A stretch of DNA of 64,000 nt, from assembly GCF_003818115.1 (NCBI RefSeq), contig NZ_RPOI01000024.1:81366-145365 (forward strand), in the 5' to 3' direction. Below the pieces are notes generated by a model that saw only the letters and a program-made list of their open reading frames with translations, was not told where the DNA came from and did no database searches. Every line of letters starts with the position of its first letter. Position 1 is the stretch's first letter. Source of the stretch: Citrobacter youngae (lineage in GTDB: Bacteria; Pseudomonadota; Gammaproteobacteria; Enterobacterales; Enterobacteriaceae). Shown here one piece after another: positions 38,046 to 47,365 of the stretch. The position numbers and the translations under genes are program-made.

Positions 38046-38768
38046 ATGAAATTTGCTTTCAACATTATCGACTGGCAGGCCAAGGCGCCAGGATTAAGCG
38101 AAACAGAACAGTGGCATGAATGGTCACGGTTTTCGCACGCCATCGATCCCACCGCGCCATTGGCTAAACTCAGCGAGTTACCGATGATGACGGCTCGCCG
38201 CCTCAGCTCCGGTAGCAAACTGGCCGTTGATTGCGGGCTGGCGATGCTACGCCGTCATGATATCGATGCCGTGTTGTACACCAGCCGCCATGGTGAGCTG
38301 GAGCGTAACTACAGGATCCTGCACGCCCTGGCGACTGAGCAGGCTCTCTCACCAACCGATTTCGCCCTCTCTGTGCATAATTCTGCCGTGGGAAACCTGA
38401 CCATCGCCGCGAAAAAGCCGATTGTCTCCTCCTCGCTTTCCGCTGGCAGGGATACGTTCCAGCAGGGGCTATGCGAAGTCATCGGGCTGTTGCAGGCGGG
38501 ATATCAGCGCGTATTGATGGTCGATTTCGACGGTTTTCTGCCCGAGTTTTATCATCCACAGTTGCCGCCTGATATGCCGACATGGCCGTTTGCCGTCGCG
38601 CTGGTTATTGAATCCGGTGATCGCTGGCAATGCGAAACCCGTCCACACTGCGCGCAAGGTGAGACACCATTGCCACAAAGCCTGTTGTTTTTACAACATT
38701 ATTTGCAAGATACCGCGGCGTTTACCCTCCCAGGCGAGCGCGTACAGTGGCAGTGGAGTCAGGGATGA
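38046..38768 (+). CDS. apeC: APE ketosynthase-like chain-length partner ApeC
   Basis: 240-aa protein resembling the N-terminal half of a ketosynthase. At the place of the active cysteine it reads SVHNSAVGN, with no Cys, so it cannot condense by itself. Such proteins act as chain-length-factor partners; in studied APE systems ApeC pairs with a full ketosynthase. I chose ATG 38046 over the TTG at 38043. Its stop overlaps the apeD start (ATGA). Confidence 0.85.
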   Translation: MKFAFNIIDWQAKAPGLSETEQWHEWSRFSHAIDPTAPLAKLSELPMMTARRLSSGSKLAVDCGLAMLRRHDIDAVLYTSRHGELERNYRILHALATEQALSPTDFALSVHNSAVGNLTIAAKKPIVSSSLSAGRDTFQQGLCEVIGLLQAGYQRVLMVDFDGFLPEFYHPQLPPDMPTWPFAVALVIESGDRWQCETRPHCAQGETPLPQSLLFLQHYLQDTAAFTLPGERVQWQWSQG

Positions 38769-39580
38769 ACACGATTTTCCTGCGGCTTAATTGGGTATGG
38801 CGACTGGTGATGACCGGTTTTTGCTTTGCCCTGTTTGGCCTCGGCGGACTGCTCCTTTCTACTGTCTGGTTTAACGTATTGCTCATCGCAGTATGGGATA
38901 AAGCCCGACGTCGGCGTATCGCCAGACGCAGCATTGCTGCCAGTTTTCGCCTCTTTTTAACGGTGGCGAAGCGACTTGGCGTGCTGGATTACCAGATTGC
39001 AGGACGAGACATTTTACGCAACGAACAAGGGTGCCTGGTCGTCGCCAATCATCCGACGCTCATCGACTACGTGCTACTGGCCTCGGTCATGCCAGAAACC
39101 GACTGTCTGGTGAAAAGCGCATTACTAAAAAACCCGTTTCTTGGCGGCGTGGTCCGGGCAGCAGATTATCTGATTAACAGTCAGGCTGATGCGCTGTTAC
39201 CCGCGTGCCAGCAACGTCTGGAACAAGGCGATACCATTTTAATTTTCCCCGAGGGAACCCGTACACGCCCCGGAGAGGAAATGACGTTACAGCGTGGTGC
39301 GGCGAATATCGCCGTACGCTGCAGCAGCGATTTACGCATCGTAACCATAAACTGCAGCGAACAAATGCTGGATAAAGAAAGCAAATGGTACGACGTCCCA
39401 TCGATAAAGCCCATGTTTACCGTTTCAGTACACGAACGGGTTAAGATCGACCAATTTTACGACGCAAATTCACAAGAACCGGCGCTGGCCGCAAGGCAGT
39501 TGAACCGGCATCTTTTGCTTCAATTACAACCAGGTACTTTACCTCTTTCAGGAATTAATGATGCAAGCGCTTTATCTTGA
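38765..39580 (+). CDS. apeD: APE acyltransferase ApeD
   Basis: 271-aa membrane-associated acyltransferase of the PlsC type. A hydrophobic anchor lies at about residues 15-45; the catalytic NHPTLIDY (95-102) and FPEGTR (161-166) motifs are intact. It probably links acyl or polyene chains to a lipid carrier. It starts with an ATGA overlap on apeC and overlaps apeE by 23 bases. Confidence 0.88.
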   Translation: MNTIFLRLNWVWRLVMTGFCFALFGLGGLLLSTVWFNVLLIAVWDKARRRRIARRSIAASFRLFLTVAKRLGVLDYQIAGRDILRNEQGCLVVANHPTLIDYVLLASVMPETDCLVKSALLKNPFLGGVVRAADYLINSQADALLPACQQRLEQGDTILIFPEGTRTRPGEEMTLQRGAANIAVRCSSDLRIVTINCSEQMLDKESKWYDVPSIKPMFTVSVHERVKIDQFYDANSQEPALAARQLNRHLLLQLQPGTLPLSGINDASALS

Positions 39581-39818
39581 AATCAAAAATCTCATTATAA
39601 CGACATTGAATCTCGACGAACTGACAGCTGACGATATTGATACCGAAGCGGCACTCTTTGGCGATGGATTAGGTCTGGACTCAATCGACGCCCTGGAGCT
39701 TGGGCTGGCGGTAAAAAACGAGTATGGCGTGGTCCTCTCAGCAGAGAGCGAAGAAATGCGCCAGCACTTCTTCTCCGTCGCCACGCTGGCATCGTTCATT
39801 CACGCGCAACGTGCCTGA
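39558..39818 (+). CDS. apeE: APE acyl carrier protein ApeE
   Basis: 86-aa acyl carrier protein. The phosphopantetheine site is Ser42 in GLDSIDALEL. AcpT at the end of the cluster is the likely activating enzyme. Two adjacent ATG codons exist (39558, 39561); the cagga site favours the first. Confidence 0.92.
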   Translation: MMQALYLEIKNLIITTLNLDELTADDIDTEAALFGDGLGLDSIDALELGLAVKNEYGVVLSAESEEMRQHFFSVATLASFIHAQRA

Positions 39819-39830
39819 GGATAGTCCGTT

Positions 39831-40082
39831 ATGACCGAACAAAAAGCCATTTACGAAGAAGTCTCATCACTGCTGGTCAAGCTGTTTGAAGTCGACCCGC
39901 AGGACATTAAGCCTGAGGCGCGCCTGTACGAAGATCTGGAACTCGACAGCATCGACGCCGTCGACATGATCGTGCATCTGCAAAAGAAAACCGGTAAGAA
40001 AATTAAACCGGAAGAGTTTAAAGCAGTACGCACCGTACAAGATGTCGTCGACGCGGTAGAACGCCTTCTCAAAGAAGCGTAA
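39831..40082 (+). CDS. apeF: APE acyl carrier protein ApeF
   Basis: 83-aa acyl carrier protein with phosphopantetheine Ser40 in ELDSIDAVDM. It differs clearly from ApeE, so the two may carry different substrates, for example the aromatic starter and the growing polyene. It lies 12 bases after apeE. Confidence 0.92.
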   Translation: MTEQKAIYEEVSSLLVKLFEVDPQDIKPEARLYEDLELDSIDAVDMIVHLQKKTGKKIKPEEFKAVRTVQDVVDAVERLLKEA

Positions 40083-40088
40083 TTCACC

Positions 40089-40670
40089 GTGTCGGGCACT
40101 CGCTCGCTGCCAGTCGTACAACTGCTAACAGGCCTACTGTTGTTGGCCTGGCCGTTTTTGATCTGGTTTGGCCTTGCGCATAACAGTCTGCACTGGTTGC
40201 TACCGTTGATGGCGCTACTCCTTTTTTTACGCTTTCGCCAGACCCGGCGACAGGCGGGGCCGTTGCGCGTTGTAACACAGGTCGTGGCGGTTGCGGGTAT
40301 CACGTTGTGCATTGCCAGTTATCTGCTCAAAACACATCAGTTGCTGCTGTTTTATCCGGTAGTGGTAAACGCCGTGATGCTGTCGGTTTTTGGCGGATCG
40401 CTTTGGTCCGCGATGCCCATTGTTGAACGCCTGGCGCGGCTGCGCGACCCAAATCTGCCCGAGGCAGGAGTACGCTACACACGCCGTGTGACACAAATCT
40501 GGTGCGCCTTTTTCATCATCAACGGCAGCGTTGCGCTCTTTACCGCACTGAATGGCGATATGACCCTGTGGACGACCTGGAACGGTATGGTTTCCTATTT
40601 ACTGATGGGAACATTGATGGCCGGCGAGTGGTTAGTTCGCCAACTGGTGATAAAACGAGATACCCAATGA
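40089..40670 (+). CDS. apeG: APE integral membrane protein ApeG
   Basis: 193-aa protein of the COG4648 type with five or six hydrophobic segments. The function is unknown, but it is conserved in APE clusters. It starts at GTG six bases after apeF, and its stop overlaps the apeH start (ATGA). Confidence 0.8.
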   Translation: MSGTRSLPVVQLLTGLLLLAWPFLIWFGLAHNSLHWLLPLMALLLFLRFRQTRRQAGPLRVVTQVVAVAGITLCIASYLLKTHQLLLFYPVVVNAVMLSVFGGSLWSAMPIVERLARLRDPNLPEAGVRYTRRVTQIWCAFFIINGSVALFTALNGDMTLWTTWNGMVSYLLMGTLMAGEWLVRQLVIKRDTQ

Positions 40671-42028
40671 AGCAGCCCCTCACACTTGCGCAATGGCTCT
40701 GTGACCCACGCCCGAACGACGTCCCTGTTGCGTGGCAGGAAGAGCATACCTGGACGCTGGGTCATCTGCGCCATGATGTGGCCCAGTTGATAACATACCT
40801 GCAGCAGCAGGAAGGTGAGCGCTGGGCATTGTGCTTCGAGAACAGCTATTTATTTATCGTCGCGCTGCTGGCCACGCTACATGCTGGCAAAACGCCGGTG
40901 ATCCCAGGGCATTGTCGCGTTTCGTTGTTAAACGAGCAGCACAGGCTGTTTGACGGCGTACTGAGCGATAAAACGCTGGAGTGGCAGGGAACGCTACGGG
41001 TGGTCAGTTCTGCCATGACATCCGTGACCCACGACATCACGTTTCCGGCAATATGCAGCGACGCCTTTGTGGAGTTGTTCACTTCCGGTTCGACCGGCCA
41101 GCCGAAACGCGTGATCAAACCGATCGCTCGCCTGGATAGCGAAGCGGCATTGCTCGCGACGCGCTTTGCCGATCGTCTCGCAGGTTGCCGGGTGGTCGCG
41201 TCAGTGGTTCCGCAACATCTGTATGGTCTGACGTTTCGTATCTTCTTGCCAATGGCCTTAGGTCTGCCGCTGCACGCGGCAATGCTATGGTATGCCGAAC
41301 AACTGGCGGCGCTGAGCCATGAGCATCGGTATGCGTTTATCAGCAGTCCGGCGTTTCTGAAACGCCTCGACCACCATCTGGCACCGCCGCCGGTCGAACT
41401 GATTCTGTCTGCGGGCGGTATGCTGCCCTGGCAGGACGTCGCACAGGCTGCTGACTGGCTGAATGTCTGGCCCGATGAGATCTACGGCAGCACTGAAACC
41501 GGGATCCTTGCGTGGCGTTATCGCCATCAAGATGATGTGGCATGGCTGCCTTTTCCCGGCGTCAGATTTCAGCCAGAAAATGACGCGTTTCGTGTATTTT
41601 CACCGCTAATTACCGCTGATGATGGCCTGTTGCTGGATGATATTCTGCAATTTACCGAAAATGGTCAGTTTCGCCTGATGGGCAGGCGCGGGCGAGTCGT
41701 CAAGATTGAAGAGAAACGCATTTCACTCAGCGAAGTGGAGCAACGCTTGCTGGCACTGGACGGTATACGTGATGTCGCGGCATTGCCGGTCTCACGCGGG
41801 GGACGCCAGGGCGTTGGCGTCCTGCTGGTACTGGATGACAAAACCCACCAACGCTGGCTCGCATGCGGAGGAAAACAGCAAGAACTGACCTGGCGACGTT
41901 CGCTGTTGCCCTGGCTGGAGCCGGTCGCCGTTCCCCGCTACTGGCGGGTGATTGATGAGATTCCGGTCAACAGTATGAACAAGCGTGTCTATGCGCAATT
42001 ACAGGAGTTATTTCATGAAACCCCATGA
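40667..42028 (+). CDS. apeH: APE AMP-forming acyl ligase ApeH
   Basis: 453-aa adenylate-forming ligase. The nucleotide-binding TSGSTGQPK is at residues 139-147 and the adenylation motif IYGSTETGI follows later. It is expected to activate the aromatic starter acid (4-hydroxybenzoate-like) and load it on a carrier protein. The ATG at 40667 overlaps the apeG stop; a longer frame from 40502 overprints apeG. Confidence 0.87.
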   Translation: MKQPLTLAQWLCDPRPNDVPVAWQEEHTWTLGHLRHDVAQLITYLQQQEGERWALCFENSYLFIVALLATLHAGKTPVIPGHCRVSLLNEQHRLFDGVLSDKTLEWQGTLRVVSSAMTSVTHDITFPAICSDAFVELFTSGSTGQPKRVIKPIARLDSEAALLATRFADRLAGCRVVASVVPQHLYGLTFRIFLPMALGLPLHAAMLWYAEQLAALSHEHRYAFISSPAFLKRLDHHLAPPPVELILSAGGMLPWQDVAQAADWLNVWPDEIYGSTETGILAWRYRHQDDVAWLPFPGVRFQPENDAFRVFSPLITADDGLLLDDILQFTENGQFRLMGRRGRVVKIEEKRISLSEVEQRLLALDGIRDVAALPVSRGGRQGVGVLLVLDDKTHQRWLACGGKQQELTWRRSLLPWLEPVAVPRYWRVIDEIPVNSMNKRVYAQLQELFHETP

Positions 42029-42368
42029 AATCGAGCGCCATCAGGCACAGCCTCAACAGGCTGAGATTGTTTTACATCTCGACCCTTCGCTGTTTTGGTT
42101 CAGCGGGCATTTTGCCGTGCAGCCACTACTGCCAGGCGTTGCACAGCTGGATTGGGCGATGCATTACGCCACCACGTTGCTGGTCCCTGGCTGGCGTTTT
42201 CACAGTATTCAGAACGTGAAGTTCCAGTCACCGCTATTGCCTGGAACCACCATCACCCTGAGTCTGAGCTGGCAGGAAGAACGTCAGATGCTCTCTTTTA
42301 GTTATCAGCGCCACGACGGTGAAGCGCGCCATACCGCCAGCAGCGGGAAGATTCGGTTATGTCGCTGA
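42015..42368 (+). CDS. apeI: APE hotdog dehydratase ApeI
   Basis: 117-aa 3-hydroxyacyl-ACP dehydratase of the FabZ fold. The active-site motif reads GHFAVQPLLPGVAQLDWAM, with His32 as catalytic base and Asp46 where FabZ has Glu. It removes water to form the trans double bonds. It overlaps apeH by 14 and apeJ by 10 bases. Confidence 0.85.
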   Translation: MKPHEIERHQAQPQQAEIVLHLDPSLFWFSGHFAVQPLLPGVAQLDWAMHYATTLLVPGWRFHSIQNVKFQSPLLPGTTITLSLSWQEERQMLSFSYQRHDGEARHTASSGKIRLCR

Positions 42369-44050
42369 CGTTTTCCCCGTGCGTGTTGATCCCTTGCTAT
42401 AACCACGGCGCAATGATGTCGGGCGTATTGGATCGTCTTCAGCCATTCAATCTCCCCTGCATTGTGGTGGACGATGGCAGCGACAAGACCACACAAGATG
42501 AACTGGCACGCCTGGCGGCAGAATACAGCAATCTGACGTTAATTCGCCTGCCGGTCAACGCAGGCAAAGGCGCGGCGGTGATTAGCGGAATTCAGGCGGC
42601 GGCAGATGCCGGGTTCAGTCATGCCGTGCAGGTCGATGCCGACGGTCAGCATGCCATTGAAGATATTCCCAGGCTGCTTGCATTGGCAAAAGAACATCCG
42701 GCAGCGCTCATTTCCGGGCAACCGATTTACGATGATTCTGTCCCTCGCTCGCGCCTGTACGGACGCTGGGTAACCCACATCTGGGTGTGGATAGAAACGC
42801 TTTCGTTGCAGCTAAAAGACAGCATGTGCGGCTTCCGGGTGTATCCGGTGGCACCAACACGGCAGCTGGCACAGCGCGTGACGCTCGGCAAACGAATGGA
42901 TTTTGATACCGAAGTGATGGTGCGTCTCTACTGGCAAGGCAACCCCAGCTATTTTATCCCCACACGAGTCATCTATCCGCAGGACGGGCTATCCCATTTT
43001 GACGCGCTCAAAGACAATCTGCGCATTTCATTAATGCACACTCGCCTGTTTTTTGGCATGTTGCCACGCATCCCCTCCCTGCTTTTTCGTCGTTCATCAA
43101 CACACTGGGCGCAGCAGCAGGAAGTCAAAGGGCTGTGGGGAATGCGTCTGATGTTGCTGGTCTGGCGTTTACTGGGTCGCAAAGCCTTCTCCCTGCTACT
43201 GTATCCGGTAGTCGGCATTTACTGGCTCACCGCATCAACTGCCCGAAAAGCCTCTCAGAGCTGGATTCGCCGCGTACGGGCGCAACTGATCGCACGCCGG
43301 ATGCCAGTACCGTCAAACCTGATCAGTTATCAGCATTTCCTGCGTTTTGGCGGCGCGATGCTGGATAAAATTGCCAGCTGGCGCGGTGAACTGCACCTCG
43401 GCCGCGATGTTGTTTTTGCACCAGGCGCAGAAGAGACGCTAAATGTCAGCGACCCGCGAGGAAAACTGCTGCTGGCCTCACATTTGGGCGATGTCGAAGC
43501 CTGTCGGGCACTCGCCCAGCTACAGGGCAGTAAAACAATCAATGCGCTGGTATTTAGCGATAACGCCCAACGCTTTAAAAAAATTATGGAAGAGATGGCC
43601 CCGCAGGCCGGGTTAAACCTGCTACCGGTGAACGATATTGGCCCGGATACCGCCATTCTGCTCAAAGAGAAACTGGATCGTGGCGAATGGATCGCCATCG
43701 TTGGCGATCGCATCGCAGTCACTACCCAACGTGGCGGCGAATGGCGTGTCTGCTGGAGCCGCTTTATGGGGCAAGTTGCGCCCTTCCCACAGGGCCCGTT
43801 CATTCTTGCGTCTATTTTACGCTGTCCGGTGGATCTGATTTTCGCCCTGCGCCAGCAGGAGAAACTACGCATCCACTGCGAACCATTTGCTGACCCTCTG
43901 CTCTTGCCGCGTGCCACCCGACAACAGGCATTACAGAATACCGTCGATCGCTACGCCGAACGCCTTGAGCACTATGCACTTCAGTCGCCACTCGACTGGT
44001 TTAACTTTTTCGATTTCTGGCAGTTGCCGGACACCAAAGACAAGGAGTAA
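42359..44050 (+). CDS. apeJ: APE bifunctional glycosyltransferase/acyltransferase ApeJ
   Basis: 563-aa fusion. The N-terminal part (about residues 1-240) is a GT2 glycosyltransferase with VVDDG at 36-40 and the DxD-type VDADGQ at 92-97. The C-terminal part (about 320-560) is a lipid A acyltransferase-like (LpxL family) domain with the ASHLGDVE motif near residue 375. A hydrophobic stretch joins them. It probably attaches a sugar and acyl group to the polyene or its lipid anchor. Confidence 0.85.
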   Translation: MSLTFSPCVLIPCYNHGAMMSGVLDRLQPFNLPCIVVDDGSDKTTQDELARLAAEYSNLTLIRLPVNAGKGAAVISGIQAAADAGFSHAVQVDADGQHAIEDIPRLLALAKEHPAALISGQPIYDDSVPRSRLYGRWVTHIWVWIETLSLQLKDSMCGFRVYPVAPTRQLAQRVTLGKRMDFDTEVMVRLYWQGNPSYFIPTRVIYPQDGLSHFDALKDNLRISLMHTRLFFGMLPRIPSLLFRRSSTHWAQQQEVKGLWGMRLMLLVWRLLGRKAFSLLLYPVVGIYWLTASTARKASQSWIRRVRAQLIARRMPVPSNLISYQHFLRFGGAMLDKIASWRGELHLGRDVVFAPGAEETLNVSDPRGKLLLASHLGDVEACRALAQLQGSKTINALVFSDNAQRFKKIMEEMAPQAGLNLLPVNDIGPDTAILLKEKLDRGEWIAIVGDRIAVTTQRGGEWRVCWSRFMGQVAPFPQGPFILASILRCPVDLIFALRQQEKLRIHCEPFADPLLLPRATRQQALQNTVDRYAERLEHYALQSPLDWFNFFDFWQLPDTKDKE

Positions 44051-44053
44051 AGG

Positions 44054-44476
44054 GTGCTTAACGATCCCCGCTTTACGGCTGAAGTCGAGCTGACTATTCC
44101 GTTTCACGACGTCGATATGATGGGTGTAGCGTGGCATGGCAACTACTTCCGCTATTTCGAGATTGCCCGCGAGGCACTGCTGAACCAATTCAATTACGGT
44201 TATCGGCAGATGAAAGCGTCCGGCTATTTGTGGCCCGTGGTCGACACCCGGGTGAAGTATCGCAACGCCCTGACTTTCGAGCAGCGTATCCGTGTGCGTG
44301 CCCGTATTAAAGAGTTCGAAAATCGCCTGCGTATCGACTACGACATTTTCGATGCTGAAACAGGAAAACGCGCCACAACGGGCTATACCATCCAGGTCGC
44401 CGTGGACGAAAAAAGCCGTGAGCTGTGCTTTGTCAGCCCGGATATTTTGTTTGAACGAATGGGAGTGACGCCATGA
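44054..44476 (+). CDS. apeK: APE acyl thioesterase ApeK
   Basis: 140-aa hotdog thioesterase of the YbgC/4HBT type. The motif FHDVDMMGVAWHGNYFRYFE (residues 17-36) is the family signature, with Asp21 in the usual catalytic place. It may offload or proofread carrier-bound acyl groups. It starts at GTG, three bases after apeJ, and overlaps apeL by four bases. Confidence 0.87.
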   Translation: MLNDPRFTAEVELTIPFHDVDMMGVAWHGNYFRYFEIAREALLNQFNYGYRQMKASGYLWPVVDTRVKYRNALTFEQRIRVRARIKEFENRLRIDYDIFDAETGKRATTGYTIQVAVDEKSRELCFVSPDILFERMGVTP

Positions 44477-45078
44477 AATTATGGCCATTGTTGGTGCTGC
44501 TCATCAGCCCTTTTGTCAGCGCCCTGACGCTTGATGACCTGCAACAGCGTTTTACCGAACAGCCGGTCGTTCGCGCCCATTTCGATCAAACCCGGACGAT
44601 AAAAGATCTGCCGCAGCCGCTGCGGTCTCAGGGCAAAATGCTGATCGCCCGTGACCAGGGTCTGTTGTGGGACCAAACCGCGCCGTTCCCGATGCAACTG
44701 TTGCTTGATGATAAGCGGATGGTTCAGGTGATTAACGGTCAGCCACCGCAGACCATCACCGCCGAAAACAACCCGCAAATGTTCCAGTTCAATCATCTGC
44801 TACGTGCATTATTCCAGGCGGATCGTAAGGTGCTGGAGCAAAACTTCCGCGTGACCTTTACCGACGTAGGGGAGGGGCGCTGGATGTTACGCCTGACGCC
44901 AATCACCACGCCACTGGATAAGATTTTCGCGACGATTGATTTAGCTGGCAAGACCTACCTGGAGAGCATTCAGCTCAATGACAAGCAGGGCGATCGCACC
45001 GATATCGCGCTTTCCCAACACCAACTGACGCCAGCGCAACTGACCGATGATGAACGCCAACGCTTTGCCGCCCAGTAA
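44473..45078 (+). CDS. apeL: APE LolA-like periplasmic carrier ApeL
   Basis: 201-aa protein with a signal peptide (residues 1-17, ending VSA) and the LolA-type outer-membrane lipoprotein carrier fold. It probably ferries the APE lipid or lipoprotein partner across the periplasm. It is coupled to apeK by ATGA and overlaps apeM by 32 bases. Confidence 0.85.
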   Translation: MKLWPLLVLLISPFVSALTLDDLQQRFTEQPVVRAHFDQTRTIKDLPQPLRSQGKMLIARDQGLLWDQTAPFPMQLLLDDKRMVQVINGQPPQTITAENNPQMFQFNHLLRALFQADRKVLEQNFRVTFTDVGEGRWMLRLTPITTPLDKIFATIDLAGKTYLESIQLNDKQGDRTDIALSQHQLTPAQLTDDERQRFAAQ

Positions 45079-47365
45079 ACGTCCCGCGCTGTTATGGGGG
45101 CTCGCCTGCCTGATTATGCTGGGCGTCTTGTTGACGCTACTCCCGCAGGCCAGGCTCAATAGCAGCGTGCTGGCCATGCTGCCAAAACAGGCAATGGGCG
45201 ACATTCCCCCGAGCCTGAACGAAGGCTTTATGCAGCGCCTCGACCGGCAACTGGTCTGGCTGGTGAGTCCCGGTAAGCAACCGGACCCGTCGGCGGCGCA
45301 AGACTGGCTGACGCTGCTGCAAAAATCGCACGCGCTGGCCCAGGTGAAAGGCCCGATGGACACCGACAGCCAGCAGGCATGGGGGGCTTTCTTCTGGAAA
45401 CACCGTAACGGCCTGATAGATAACGATACCCGCGCTCGTCTGCAAAACGGCGGCGAAGCCCAGGCCCAGTGGATCCTGTCCCAGCTTTACTCCGCATTCT
45501 CCGGTGTCAGCGGCAAAGAGTTGCAAAACGATCCCCTCATGCTGATGCGCGGCTCGCAGTTGGCCATGGCCAAAAATGGCCAGCGTTTACGCCTGATGGA
45601 CGGCTGGCTGGTCACTCAGGACGAGCAAGGCAACTACTGGTATCTGTTACATGGCGAGCTGACCGGCTCATCGTTTGATATGCAACAGACGCACCAATTG
45701 GTCACCACGCTGAATACGCTGGAAGGTGAGTTCAAAGCCCACTATCCGCAGGCACAATTACTGTCTCGCGGAACGCTGTTCTACAGCGATTACGCCAGCC
45801 AGCAGGCGAAACAGGATATCTCGACCCTCGGCATAGCGACCGTGATCGGGGTGATCCTGCTCATCGTGGCCGTGTTTCGTTCGCTGCGTCCGCTGCTGCT
45901 GTGCCTGATTTCAATTGGTATTGGCGCGCTGGCGGGAACCGTCGTCACGTTGCTGATTTTTGGCGAACTCCATCTGATGACGCTGGTGATGAGCATGAGC
46001 ATCATCGGTATTTCCGCCGACTATACGCTCTACTATTTGACCGAGCGGATGGTGCACGGTGCAGAAACATCGCCATGGCAAAGCCTTGCCAAAGTACGCA
46101 ATGCCCTGCTCCTGGCACTGCTCACTACCGTGGCGGCTTATCTGATTATGATGCTGGCCCCCTTCCCCGGTATTCGCCAGATGGCGGTATTCGCGGCGGT
46201 GGGTCTGAGTGCCTCGTGCCTGACGGTCATTTTCTGGCATCCATGGTTGTGTCACAGGTTACCGGTGCGCCCGGTTCCGGCAATGGTACTCATGCTACGC
46301 TGGCTTGCCGCCTGGCGGCGGAATAAGAAATTATCCGTTGGCCTACCGGTGGTGCTCGCGTTGTTCTCGTTGGCAGGCATGGCGACGCTACGCGTAGACG
46401 ATGATATCTCCCAGTTACAGGCGCTGCCGCAGGACATTCTCGCTCAGGAAAAAGCAATTACCGCCCTGACCGGGCAAAGCGTTGACCAGAAGTGGTTTGT
46501 CGTGTACGGCAAATCTGCTCAACAAACGCTGGAGCGACTGGAAGCCTTTACTCCCGCGCTGGAAGAGGCAAAAAAAGACGGATTACTCAGCGGATATCGC
46601 ACTATTCCGTTAAATTCGCTCGCCCGGCAGCAGCAGGATCTCACCCTGTTAAAAGATGCCGCGCCCGCCGTCACAAAAGCCTTAAACAGCGCCGGGCTGA
46701 CAACGGTGAAACCCGATCTTAGCGCCATGCCGGTCACCGTCGATGCCTGGCTTTCCAGCCCGGCCAGTGAAGGCTGGCGCTTACTGTGGCTGTCGCTGGC
46801 AGACGGTGAAAGCAGCGTGCTGGTTCCCGTTGAAGGAGTGAAACAAAGTGATGCTTTAAACACGCTCAGCACAAAATATTCCGGCGTTGCGTGGGTGGAT
46901 CGTAAGAGCAGCTTTGACACTCTGTTTGCGCTGTATCGCCATATTCTGACGGGCTTGCTATGCGTTGCGCTGGCAGTAATTGCCTGTGGCGCCGTCATTC
47001 GACTTGGCTGGCGTAAAGGCTTTATTAGCCTGGTCCCCTCGGTGCTGTCTTTAGGTTGTGGTCTGGCGGTACTGGCTCTGAGTGGGCACGCGCTCAACCT
47101 GTTCTCGCTGCTGGCACTGGTGCTGGTGCTGGGGATTGGCATTAACTACACGCTGTTTTTCAGTAATCCACGCGGTACGCCACTGACGTCGCTACTGGCT
47201 ATCACACTGGCGATGATGACTACGCTCCTGACGCTCGGCATGCTGGTCTTTAGTGCCACTCAGGCAATCAGCAGTTTTGGCATTGTATTGGTGAGCGGTA
47301 TTTTCACTGCATTTTTGCTGTCACCGCTGGCGATGCCAACGAAAAGAGAGAAGAAAAAAAGATGA
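45047..47365 (+). CDS. apeM: APE RND/MMPL-type exporter ApeM
   Basis: 772-aa inner-membrane exporter with two repeats, each having one membrane segment, a periplasmic domain and about five more segments. The repeat motifs SIIGISADYTLYYL and VLGIGINYTLFF carry the acidic or polar residues expected for proton coupling. It likely moves the finished aryl polyene lipid. The start is either of two adjacent ATG codons (45047 or 45050). Confidence 0.87.
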   Translation: MMNANALPPSKRPALLWGLACLIMLGVLLTLLPQARLNSSVLAMLPKQAMGDIPPSLNEGFMQRLDRQLVWLVSPGKQPDPSAAQDWLTLLQKSHALAQVKGPMDTDSQQAWGAFFWKHRNGLIDNDTRARLQNGGEAQAQWILSQLYSAFSGVSGKELQNDPLMLMRGSQLAMAKNGQRLRLMDGWLVTQDEQGNYWYLLHGELTGSSFDMQQTHQLVTTLNTLEGEFKAHYPQAQLLSRGTLFYSDYASQQAKQDISTLGIATVIGVILLIVAVFRSLRPLLLCLISIGIGALAGTVVTLLIFGELHLMTLVMSMSIIGISADYTLYYLTERMVHGAETSPWQSLAKVRNALLLALLTTVAAYLIMMLAPFPGIRQMAVFAAVGLSASCLTVIFWHPWLCHRLPVRPVPAMVLMLRWLAAWRRNKKLSVGLPVVLALFSLAGMATLRVDDDISQLQALPQDILAQEKAITALTGQSVDQKWFVVYGKSAQQTLERLEAFTPALEEAKKDGLLSGYRTIPLNSLARQQQDLTLLKDAAPAVTKALNSAGLTTVKPDLSAMPVTVDAWLSSPASEGWRLLWLSLADGESSVLVPVEGVKQSDALNTLSTKYSGVAWVDRKSSFDTLFALYRHILTGLLCVALAVIACGAVIRLGWRKGFISLVPSVLSLGCGLAVLALSGHALNLFSLLALVLVLGIGINYTLFFSNPRGTPLTSLLAITLAMMTTLLTLGMLVFSATQAISSFGIVLVSGIFTAFLLSPLAMPTKREKKKR

